Shown here: positions 1-8,849 of the stretch, in pieces
Layout: each line of letters starts with the position of its first letter
Numbering within the stretch: the stretch's first letter is position 1
Assembly (NCBI GenBank): GCA_035540915.1
Contig: DATLFQ010000014.1
Span: forward strand, 1 to 14,265
Direction of reading: 5' to 3'
Length of the DNA stretch: 14,265 nt
From: DATLFQ01 sp035540915
Lineage (GTDB): Bacteria; Actinomycetota; Acidimicrobiia; Acidimicrobiales; GCA-2861595
Notes under the pieces: model-generated
The model's input: the letters and a program-made list of their open reading frames with translations, nothing else
Database searches by the model: none
Told to the model about the DNA's origin: nothing
Made by a program: the position numbers and the translations under genes

Positions 1-1
1 C

Positions 2-999
2 GGCGCCGCGCTGGTGGCGGCGGCGGCCGCCGTCCTCGGCCTCACGGTGGGGCCGACCTCCATCGACCCGCTGGATGCCCTCCGGGAGGTGGCGAGCCGG
101 CTGCCGTGGTCGCCGGTGGAGTCCTCCCTGGCGTCCACCGAGGCGGCCATCGTGTGGGAGATCCGGCTGCCCCGGGTCGTCCTGGCCCTCCTGGTGGGCG
201 GCGTCCTGGCCCTGTCGGGCGGCGCGTACCAGGGCGTGTTCCGCAACCCGCTGGCTGACCCCTATCTGCTGGGCGTCGCCGCCGGGGCCGGCCTCGGCGC
301 GACCCTGGCCATCGCAGCAGGCGCCTCGGGCGGCAGCGGCGCCCTCGACATGGTGCCGGTGGCCGCGTTCGCCGGCGCGCTGGCGGCGGTAATGCTGACG
401 TACGCGCTGGGCGCGGCGGGCGACCGGCGCCGGTCGCCCGCCTCGCTGCTCCTGGCCGGCGTGGCGATCGCCAGCCTGCTGACCGCCATCCAGACCTTCG
501 TCCAGCAGCGCGAGAACGAGCTGATCCGCGAGGTCTACAGCTGGATCCTCGGCCGGCTGACCACGGCCAGCTGGTCCGACGTGGCCCTGGTGCTGCCCTA
601 CGCGGCCCTGACGTCGGCGGTGATGCTGCGCCACCGGCGGCTGCTGGACGTGCTGAGCGTCGGCGACCAGGAAGCGGCCACCCTCGGCCTGCCCGTCGAG
701 CGGGTGCGGCTGGTCGTGGTGGTGGCGGCCTCGCTCGGCACCGCCGCCGTGGTGTCGGTCAGCGGCCTCATCGGCTTCGTCGGCATCATCGTGCCCCACA
801 CCATCCGACTGCTCGGCGGAGCCAGCTATCGGGTCATCCTGCCGGTGTCCCTGCTGCTGGGCGGTGCCTTCCTGACGGTGGCCGACGTCCTGGCCCGCAC
901 CGCCCTGTCCCCTGCGGAGGTGCCGATCGGCGTGGTCACCGCGCTGGTGGGAGCGCCGTTCTTCGCCCTCGTGCTGCGCACGCGGCGGCTGGTGCCGAC

Positions 1000-1003
<4 letters not shown>
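2..1003 (+). CDS. FecCD/BtuC-family ABC transporter permease (5' partial)
   Basis: Membrane permease subunit of an ABC importer of the iron-siderophore/haem/cobalamin class, which carries metal chelates across the cytoplasmic membrane. The protein is almost wholly hydrophobic, with many Ala/Leu/Val membrane segments. It carries the FecCD hallmark near its C-terminal third (GLIGFVGIIVPHTIRLLGG, about nt 765-825), followed by the usual LP-x-S-LLLGG, ADVLAR and P-x-GVVTALVGAPFF blocks. The reading frame is open to the left edge. A GTG at 14 is in frame, but the residues before it (GAL) continue the first membrane helix, so I treat the gene as truncated, probably by a few to some tens of residues. 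Its stop overlaps the ATPase start as ATGA. The substrate cannot be decided here; the binding protein is presumably upstream of the window. Confidence 0.93.
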
Positions 1004-2019
<1,016 letters not shown>

Positions 2020-4076
2020 CGCTGCGGCCCACGCCTGGGGCGAGCACGACGTGGGGTAGCTGACCACCGACGGGAACTCGGAGCGGTCCAGGCCGCTGAA
2101 CAGCTCGGGCAGGCGTCCACCCTGGGTGGCGGCTGCATCCACCATGGCCATCACGACCCGCTGGGCCTCCCCCACGAAGCCGTAACGCATGAGGCCGGCC
2201 GCCACGATGGCGTTGTCGTGGGGCCAGACCGAGCCGCAGTGGTAGCTGATGGGGTTGTAGCCGGACATGGTGTCGGCCAGCGTGCGCACCCCCCACCCGC
2301 TGAACATCGCCGGAGACACCAGGTGCCGGGCCACCTGCGGCGCCTTGTCCTCGTCGACGATGCCGGTCCACAGGCAGTGGCCCATGTTGGAGGCCAGGGC
2401 GTCGACCGGCCGCTTGTGCGCATCCAGGGCCATGGCGAACCAGCCCCGCTCGGCCACCCAGAAGTCCTCGTTGAAGCGCTCCTTGAGGGCGGCGGCGCGC
2501 TCCCGGTAGCGGTCGGCGGTGGCCTGGTCGCCGGCCCCGATCGCGAAGTGGGCCCGGGCCAGGTAGGCGGCGTAGACGTACCCCTGGATCTCGCACAACG
2601 CGATGGGCGCCTTGGCCAGGGTGCCGTCTGCGAACCGGACGCCGTCCCAGGAGTCCTTCCAGCCCTGGTTCGCCAGGCCACGGTCGCTCCCCCGCTGGTA
2701 CTCCACGTAGCCGTCGCCGTCGCCGTCGCCGAACTCGTCGATCCAGGCCAGCGCCCGGTCGGCGTGGGGCAGCAGCTGGTCGACCACCTCGGTGGCCAGG
2801 CCCCAGCGGCGCAGCTCGCCCAGCAGCATGACGAACAGGGGCGTGGCGTCGGCCGTGCCGTAGTAGATCTGACCGCCGCCCAGCGACAGTGACGGGGCCT
2901 CGCCGAAGCGCATCTCGTGCAGGATCCGCCCCGGCTCCTCGTCGTTGCGCGGGTCGACGTCGTTGCCCTGGAAGCGGGCCAGCGTCTGCAGGACGCCCAG
3001 CGCCAGGTCGGGGTCGGCCAGCAGGGCCATCCACGCCGTGAGGAGCGAGTCCCGCCCGAACAGGGTCATGAACCAGGGGGCACCGGCCGCCACCACGGTC
3101 CGCTCGGGGAAGTCGGGGTCGAAGATGCGCAGCGCACCGAGGTCCTCGGCGCTGCGGGCCACGGACTGGCTCAGCCCGGCGTGGTCGGTCTGGACCATCG
3201 GCACCTCGCGGCGCCACTTGGCCAGCCGCTCCCCCGGCTTGGCGTGGCCGACCGGCTGGCCGCACACGTAGCGGGGCTTGATGGGGCCGTTGTCCATCAC
3301 CGGCGTCACCTGCAGGCACACGGTCCACTCGGCCCGGGACGGGACGATCACCTCGAAGGTGGCTGTGCTGCCGACCAGGCGGGCCGGCTCGCTGAACGAG
3401 ATCCGGGACCCCCGCGACGTCGGCAGCTTGGGCGAGTGGAACACGGCCACGCCGTCCTCGGAGGTCAGCTCGACGCCGCCGTAGCCTGCGATCCGGCCCT
3501 CCTTCACCTCGAACAGGTGGGCGAAGTCGGCGCCCAGGGCCAGCTCCAGCGAGCAGTAGGCGGGCTCGTCGCCGAAGTTGCGGATCGCCAGGTCCTCGCG
3601 CATCCCCCGGCCGATGTAGCGCGAGCGGAAGACCAGCAGGGTGCTGTCCGCCTTTCCCGGGCGCGGCGCGTTCCGGCTCACGAACACGGCGCTGAACGGC
3701 TCGGTCGCCTCGGCGGCCAGGGGTTCGGGGCGCTGGCCGTTGAGCCGCAGCTCCAGGCGGGACAGGAAGCGGCTGTCCCGGAAGAACAGCCCCTGCGGCG
3801 AGCCGGGACTGATGTCGCCCGTGCTGCCCGAGATGCAGAACGCGGCCCCCTCGACCAGCGTGACGATGCCGGCGTCCCCGCGCAGCGGCACGCTCTCCCC
3901 GGTGAAGTTCCACGGGTCCGCCATGAGGCGCGCACCTTACCCCTGCGCTTGCGGTCGGACAGCCGGCTCATCCCGGGAGCCAGGACCCCGAACGCGATGC
4001 GGCGCTGTTCCTCCGGCTTCTCGCACCGAAATCGCGCGTCCGGTGGTCGAGAGAGGATGGAGCGGGGCGCAGCGGG

Positions 4077-4265
4077 TCAGGAACCTGCCAGGACGTCCCG
4101 GATGATCCCGCCGAGCGAGTCGAACGTCACCCGCACAGTCCGTTGGGAGGACTCGGCGCCGCGCAGGCGCTCGAGGATCCGGTCGAAGCCGGGCGAGTCG
4201 TTCGGGAGCCGGTAGAGACGGGCCGACTCCAAGAAGAGCACCTCGACGTCGCCGGAGCCTTGCAC
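4077..4265 (-). CDS. Small protein homologous to the N-terminal domain of the upstream glutaminase-like enzyme
   Basis: Small tandem gene downstream of the protein-glutaminase-like gene. The frame reads DVEVLFLESARLYRLP, then a helix-like stretch FDRILERLRGA, then TVRVTFD and GGIIRDV. By eye this aligns without gaps to residues 24-76 of the upstream enzyme (13 of 53 identical: E-x-LF-x-E, D, RLR-x-A, VR, G, V). The similarity continues upstream of the only in-frame GTG (4265): LTVA-x-VR at 4266-4289 matches LTVAAVR of the enzyme. The GTG start therefore removes the first strand. The real start may be a CTG at 4289, an ATG at 4339 read across a missing base, or a frameshift from the upstream gene. 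The predicted fold is a small beta-alpha-beta-beta domain. Its role is unknown; a trans-acting inhibitor, partner or targeting module is possible. The coding call rests on the similarity. Confidence 0.6.
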   Translation of the reverse strand: MQGSGDVEVLFLESARLYRLPNDSPGFDRILERLRGAESSQRTVRVTFDSLGGIIRDVLAGS

Positions 4266-4347
4266 CGCCCGGACTCGGGCGACGGTCAGATCGCGGTCGA
4301 CGGTCGATCCGCTCCCGGACGGGGCCGTTTCCCTCGCATCGGCCGGC

Positions 4348-5310
4348 TCACGGGCAAGTCGCCAGGTTCTGATAGTTCGTCAAGGTGGTGTGCGTCTGGA
4401 CGTACGTGGGGTCGGTGGCGAACGACGTCCCGGCGTAGTTCGCCGGGGTGTAGGCCGAACCGGGCTGGATCGAGTACATGGACAGGTTGGCATTGCCGGC
4501 GCACGACGTGTCCTCCTGGGCCGACAGCCAGGTGCTGAGCAGCACCGGCTTGTCGAACATGCCGGGGTCGATGACCATCGCCAGCGTGAGTTCGAACGTC
4601 CCGAACGGGAGCTTGATCCTGACGCGGACCCGGACGAGCGGGGCGACGTGGTACCACCACGTGACGCAGCAGCCTCCCCACTTGTTGGCCCGTACAGCAA
4701 GCCGGTCGTTGTTCTGGTTGGCGAAGCTGAAGACCTTTTCGCAGCAGAACCGGTACTGCTCCTCGATGATCTGCCGCATCTTGTGGGCACGGGCGTAGCA
4801 GCCGTCCCGCACGTACTGGAACGGGATGCAGTGCGAGATGGCCGGCGGGCCCGGCAGGTGGCACGACTGCGCCGCGCAGAAGTCGAAGATCTCCTTGGCC
4901 ACCTTGTAGCTCGGGATGGTCCGCCTACAGAGCCTGAACGCCGGGAAGTCAAGGTAGTGATCGACGATGTTGAACGTCGTCGGGTCGATGGACGGGACGC
5001 GGATGCGTCTGGCCCGGTCCGGCTTCTCGAGCAGCGGGCGCGCCGCTTGGAACTCCCGCCGCTCTTCCCCGTCGGGCAGGTCGACCCTCTCGACGACGCC
5101 CTTCTCGCGGTTCAGGACCGCCCGCACAGGAGCGCCGAGATCGACTGCCTCCCGCAGGCGGGCGACCACGGCGTCGCGCCGCTTCGCCTGACCGGTGACC
5201 GAGAAGATCTGCTGGCGCTCGTTGAACAGGCACTCGAACTCCTGGCTGCCCTCCCGTGGCTCGCGGACGGCGGCGACCGTGAGGAGCTCGATCTCCCTGG
5301 TGGTTGCCAT
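4348..5310 (-). CDS. Protein-glutaminase-like cysteine deamidase with N-terminal accessory domain (320 aa)
   Basis: Likely enzyme of the protein-glutaminase (glutamine deamidase) superfamily, papain/transglutaminase-like proteins that convert protein-bound Gln to Glu. The catalytic region (about 110-265) shows HCIPFQYVRDGCYARAHKMR with Cys171, then WWYHVAPLVRV with His221, then MVIDPGMFDKPVLLSTWLS with Asp248. These match the Cys-His-Asp order and spacing style of the family. Residues 7-77 form a separate beta-alpha-beta-beta domain, present again as the small downstream protein. The protein has 12 cysteines, including CC pairs at 189-190 and 214-215, yet no signal peptide or hydrophobic leader. 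I chose ATG 5310 because GGGGGAGG lies 10 nt upstream (5321-5328); the frame stays open to 5526, but that extension is Arg-rich and not protein-like. Total length is close to known prepro-glutaminases. Substrate and cellular location are unknown. Confidence 0.8.
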   Translation of the reverse strand: MATTREIELLTVAAVREPREGSQEFECLFNERQQIFSVTGQAKRRDAVVARLREAVDLGAPVRAVLNREKGVVERVDLPDGEERREFQAARPLLEKPDRARRIRVPSIDPTTFNIVDHYLDFPAFRLCRRTIPSYKVAKEIFDFCAAQSCHLPGPPAISHCIPFQYVRDGCYARAHKMRQIIEEQYRFCCEKVFSFANQNNDRLAVRANKWGGCCVTWWYHVAPLVRVRVRIKLPFGTFELTLAMVIDPGMFDKPVLLSTWLSAQEDTSCAGNANLSMYSIQPGSAYTPANYAGTSFATDPTYVQTHTTLTNYQNLATCP

Positions 5311-5320
5311 TCCCTGCCAA

Positions 5321-5328
5321 CCTCCCCC
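5321..5328 (-). promoter_or_regulatory. Ribosome binding site deciding the glutaminase-like start
   Basis: On the minus strand GGGGGAGG lies 10 nt before ATG 5310. It is one of the better Shine-Dalgarno matches in the window and argues against the longer open frame to 5526. Confidence 0.6.
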
Positions 5329-5371
5329 GGACCACCCCGAGCGTGATCCGCAACGGCGATCGTGCGCAGCT

Positions 5372-5406
5372 CGGGCATTATCGCTCCGGCGGAGCGGCCG
5401 TGCCCG
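5372..5406. promoter_or_regulatory. Nested inverted repeat overlapping the -10 of the glutaminase-like gene; candidate operator
   Basis: Outer arms CGGGCA (5372-5377) and TGCCCG (5401-5406) enclose inner arms CGCTCC (5382-5387) and GGAGCG (5391-5396) around GGC. All 12 base pairs are perfect. The element lies in the 224-bp divergent region between the glutaminase-like gene and sufC, and contains the minus-strand -10-like GATAAT. It would lie upstream of the predicted minus-strand start, so an operator fits better than a terminator for that gene. A hairpin in an overlapping plus-strand transcript is the alternative. Confidence 0.45.
5377..5382 (-). promoter_or_regulatory. Probable -10 box of the glutaminase-like gene
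   Basis: GATAAT on the minus strand matches TATAAT at 5 of 6 positions and would give a leader of about 60 nt before ATG 5310. No good -35 is seen 16-19 nt upstream; that spacer is occupied by the inverted repeat, as happens in activator-dependent promoters. Confidence 0.4.
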
Positions 5407-5518
5407 GAGAACCCGGCGAGCGCGCCTGGCCCCATCGACGGGCTGCCGAGTGCGGGCGACCACCGCCAGCTGTGACGGATCCCCGGTCGGTCCGACATTT
5501 CCCCTACGGCGGTAGTGG

Positions 5519-5524
5519 TAATAC
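5519..5524 (+). promoter_or_regulatory. Probable -10 box of the sufC-sufS-sufU-ferredoxin operon
   Basis: TAATAC lies 10 nt before GTG 5535, so transcription would begin almost at the start codon and the mRNA would be leaderless or nearly so, which is common in Actinomycetota. This fits the absence of any Shine-Dalgarno sequence. A -35 at standard spacing is poor; CCGACA (5492-5497) is 21 nt away. Confidence 0.4.
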
Positions 5525-5534
5525 ACTGACCCTC

Positions 5535-6268
<734 letters not shown>

Positions 6269-6281
<13 letters not shown>

Positions 6282-7555
6282 CCGCCACCTCGACGGCCCA
6301 GCGACCGCTTCGCGCCCTCGACCCGGCCGCCATCGCCCGGGACTTCGCCGTGTTCGGCCGGCCGTCCCACGGCCGCCGGCTGGTCTTCCTGGACTCCGCT
6401 GCCTCGTCGCAGAAGCCGCGCCAGGTGCTGGACGCCATGACCAGCTACTACGACACGACCCACGCCAACGTCCACCGCGGCGTGTACGCCATGGCCGAAG
6501 AGGCGACCGCCCGCTACGAGGGCGCCCGTGCCACCGTCGCCCGGTTCATCGGCGCCGCCCACAGCCGTGAGGTCGTCTTCACCAAGAACGGCACGGAGTC
6601 GCTCAACCTGGTGGCCAAGGCCTGGGGCCGGGCCCACCTGGCCGCGGGGGACGTGGTCGTCCTGACCGAGATGGAGCACCACGCCAATCTGGTGCCCTGG
6701 CTCATGCTGAAGGACGAGCTGGGCGTCGAGCTGCGCTACATCCCCGTCGCCGACGACGGCTTCCTCGACTTGGCCGGGCTCGACCGGCTGCTGGACGGCG
6801 CCAAGGTGCTCTCGTTCACGGCGGCGTCGAACGTGCTGGGCACCCTGCCGCCGGTGCGGGCGCTCGCCGACGCGGCCCATGCCGCCGGTGCCCTGGTGGT
6901 CGTCGACGCCTGCCAGCTGGTGCCCCACGTCCCGACCGACGTGGCCTCCCTGGGTGCCGACTTCGTGGCCTTCACCGGCCACAAGATGCTCGGCCCGACG
7001 GGCATCGGCGTGCTGTGGGGGCGGGCCGAGGTGCTCGACGCCACGCCGCCGTTCCTCGGCGGAGGCGACATGATCTGCGACGTCCGCCTGGACGGCTTCA
7101 CGCCCAACGAGCTGCCCTGGAAGTTCGAGGCCGGGACCCCGCCCATCGCCGAGGCGATCGGCCTGGCGGCGGCGGTCGACTACCTGTCGGCCCTGGGCAT
7201 GGACGCCGTGCGCGACCACGAGGTGACCCTGACCGACTACGCGCTGCGCACCCTCGCCGCCCGCTTCGGGGATGCCATCACCGTCTACGGCCCAACCGAC
7301 CCGGCCTTCCGTGGTGGCGTGGTGTCGTTCACCTTCCGCTCGCCCGAGGGCAGAGAGGTCCACCCGCACGACGTGTCGCAGGTGCTCGACCAGGCGGGCG
7401 TCTGCATCCGCGCCGGCCACCACTGCGCCAAGCCGTTGATGCGCCGCCTCGGGGTCGGGGCCACCGCCCGGGCCTCGCTGTACCTGTACAACGACCAGGC
7501 CGACGTCGACGCGCTGGCCGACGCGCTGGGCGCAGCCGCCGACCTGTTCTGCTGA
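6269..7555 (+). CDS. sufS: Cysteine desulfurase SufS
   Basis: PLP-dependent class-V aminotransferase-fold enzyme that takes sulfur from L-cysteine as an enzyme persulfide, releasing alanine, and passes it to SufU. Visible residues: TEMEHHAN with His138 stacking on PLP, VVDACQLVPH with Asp213 and Gln216, Schiff-base Lys239 in FTGHKMLGPTG, and catalytic Cys386 in RAGHHCAKP, the short SufS-type (group II) active-site loop. At 428 residues it is of usual length. The start is ambiguous: GTG 6269 has GGAGGG 9 nt upstream, while GTG 6278 would form a GTGA overlap with the sufC stop; they differ by three residues. Either start means overlap with sufC and translational coupling. Confidence 0.96.
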
Positions 7556-7558
7556 CGC

Positions 7559-8050
7559 ATGGCCGGGCTCGAAGACCTGTACCGCGAGATCATCCTCGAC
7601 CACTACCGCAGCCCCCGCAACCGCGGGGAGCTGGCCGTCCCACCGGCCCAGCGGCTGGAGGGGTTCAACCCCCTGTGCGGGGACGAGATCGTGGTCTATC
7701 TCGACGTCCGTGACGGGCGGGTCGAGGACCTGAAGATCGGGGGGCAGGGGTGCTCGATCAGCCAGTCGTCGGCGTCGATGATGTCGGCGGCGGTGAAGGG
7801 CAGGACGGTGGCCGAGGCCCGGGCCCTCATCAAGGCCTTCAAGTCGATGATGTCCATCCACGAGCACCGCCTGGACGACGGCGACGACAGCGACGCGAGC
7901 ACCGGCGGGACGGCCGCGGATGGCGACATGGAGGTGAAGCTCGGCGACCTCGAGGCCCTGCAAGGAGTCGTCCGGTTCCCGGTCCGGATCAAGTGCGCCA
8001 CGCTGTCGTGGAACACCCTCGCCCAAGGCCTGGACGGGGCGGAGCAGTGA
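7559..8050 (+). CDS. sufU: SufU sulfur-transfer/assembly protein
   Basis: Zinc-dependent sulfur acceptor for SufS, the partner used in Gram-positive SUF systems in place of SufE. Conserved residues: Cys40 and Asp42 in FNPLCGDE, Cys65 in GQGCSISQSSASMM, and Cys146 in RIKCATLSWNTL, the usual zinc-binding and sulfur-accepting set. The stretch between the second and third cysteines carries an insert (about 101-135) that is acidic and Gly/Ser-rich (DDGDDSDASTGG). An insert here separates SufU from IscU, although this one looks unusually acidic. ATG 7559 follows the sufS stop by 3 nt, and the 3' end overlaps the ferredoxin start as GTGA. Length 163 aa. Confidence 0.95.
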   Translation: MAGLEDLYREIILDHYRSPRNRGELAVPPAQRLEGFNPLCGDEIVVYLDVRDGRVEDLKIGGQGCSISQSSASMMSAAVKGRTVAEARALIKAFKSMMSIHEHRLDDGDDSDASTGGTAADGDMEVKLGDLEALQGVVRFPVRIKCATLSWNTLAQGLDGAEQ

Positions 8051-8238
8051 GGATCTCGGTGGACTTCGACCGCTGTCAGAGCAACGGCGTGTGCATGGAC
8101 AAGGCGCCCGAGGTGTTCGAGGTCCGAGCGGACGGGTCCCTCTCCGTGCTGGTCGAGGAACCGGACCGGGCGCTGCACCCCAGGATCAAGGAGGCGGCCC
8201 GGCGCTGCCCCACCCGCGCCATCACCGTCGAGGGCTGA
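8047..8238 (+). CDS. Small single-cluster ferredoxin (C-x2-N-x2-C type), 63 aa
   Basis: Small ferredoxin of the family often paired with actinobacterial cytochromes P450. Cluster ligands are Cys10 and Cys16 in DRCQSNGVC and Cys54 in RRCPTRAI. The middle ligand position of the usual C-x2-C-x2-C is Asn13, so a [3Fe-4S] cluster, or a [4Fe-4S] cluster with a non-cysteine ligand, is expected. Internal features APEVFEV and a terminal AITVEG are typical. The GTG at 8047 overlaps the sufU stop (GTGA), making it the last gene of the sufC-sufS-sufU unit. A role in electron supply to cluster assembly, or as a client of it, is inferred from position. The end overlaps the convergent gene at 8222-8563 by 17 bp. 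Confidence 0.85.
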   Translation: MRISVDFDRCQSNGVCMDKAPEVFEVRADGSLSVLVEEPDRALHPRIKEAARRCPTRAITVEG

Positions 8239-8563
8239 ACTCCGGCGGGCTGGCCAGGGCGGCGGCCACCGCCGCCTTGGACACCTCGGCCGTGGTCCGC
8301 TCGTCGCACTGCTGACAGGCGCCCTGGTGGCGCCAGGAGCGGAGCAGCCGGCTGCCGCGCTCGTCGAGCGCCACCTCGAAGGCATCGGAGTCCGGATCGA
8401 CGTCCAGGCGGGCGAAGGGCTGCCACTCGCCGCTGGTGGCGGGGAGGTCGAGCGGCACTCCCCTCGGGACGCGCCGGAACCGCCGGCGCTCCATGTCGAA
8501 CAGCCAGGTGTTGTTGCAGGACTCGATCACCTGGACCAGCACACCACCGACCACCACCTGCAC
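8222..8563 (-). CDS. Hypothetical protein with C-terminal CxxC (113 aa)
   Basis: I do not recognise this protein. GTG 8563 is preceded by AGGAG at ideal spacing (6 nt), and from that point the sequence is protein-like: QVVVGGVLVQVIESCNNTWLF, a basic patch ERRRFRRVPRG (25-35), an acidic stretch DVDPDSDAFEVALDERG, and near the end a possible metal or redox pair GACQQCDE (Cys83, Cys86) followed by an Ala-rich helix. The open frame continues upstream to 9082, but there it is antisense to the L,D-transpeptidase and low complexity, so it is not included. The gene converges on the suf operon with a 17-bp overlap and faces away from the L,D-transpeptidase. It looks cytoplasmic: no signal peptide or membrane segment. 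Confidence 0.65.
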   Translation of the reverse strand: MQVVVGGVLVQVIESCNNTWLFDMERRRFRRVPRGVPLDLPATSGEWQPFARLDVDPDSDAFEVALDERGSRLLRSWRHQGACQQCDERTTAEVSKAAVAAALASPPEFSPRR

Positions 8564-8569
8564 GGGCAA

Positions 8570-8574
8570 CTCCT
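8570..8574 (-). promoter_or_regulatory. Ribosome binding site fixing the start of the 113-aa protein
   Basis: AGGAG on the minus strand, 6 nt before GTG 8563, chooses this start among several in-frame GTG codons. Confidence 0.6.
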
Positions 8575-8733
8575 CTCGCTGACCACCAGGCTGCCGTGCC
8601 CCGCCCATTCTTCCTCGCCGGGGCACCCCGCACCAGCGCGGCTGCCCGAAATGTTCTCCCCCGGCCGGCCCCGGAGGCGGCCGCGGTGTCAGCACCGGTC
8701 CCGTGGGGCACCATTCGCGCTTCATGGCGCCTC

Positions 8734-8769
8734 TCGACTTTCGCCGGTCCTTCGACTTCCGCCGATCTT
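8734..8769. repeat. Two tandem 18-bp direct repeats upstream of the L,D-transpeptidase
   Basis: Units 8734-8751 (TCGACTTTCGCCGGTCCT) and 8752-8769 (TCGACTTCCGCCGATCTT) agree at 15 of 18 positions. A third unit begins (TCGACAT, 8770-8776) and then decays; its first six bases form the putative -35. The region 8564-8849 otherwise shows no gene I can support. Confidence 0.6.
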
Positions 8770-8798
8770 TCGACATCTCTGGAACGGGACTGCATACT
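8770..8798 (+). promoter_or_regulatory. Candidate promoter of the L,D-transpeptidase
   Basis: -35 TCGACA (8770-8775, 5 of 6 to TTGACA), 17-nt spacer, -10 CATACT (8793-8798, 4 of 6 to TATAAT). Transcription would start near 8805, giving a leader of about 45 nt before GTG 8850. Confidence 0.45.
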
Positions 8799-8849
8799 GA
8801 TGCGTCGAAGCGGCGTGACCCCGGCTCCCGCCCCTCGGACGACTTCCCT

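Noticed and set aside
3925..4076. Possible terminator hairpin (GGCTC/GAGCC) and promoter between the small protein and the debranching enzyme
   Set aside because: The stem is only 5 bp without a T tract, and no convincing -35/-10 pair was seen.
2917..4215. Plus-strand open frame of 432 codons opposite the debranching and small genes
   Set aside because: Low-complexity composition and antisense to well-supported coding sequence.
5304..5534. Longer N-terminus for the first SufC
   Set aside because: The residues are not SufC-like and the segment contains the candidate promoter and inverted repeat.
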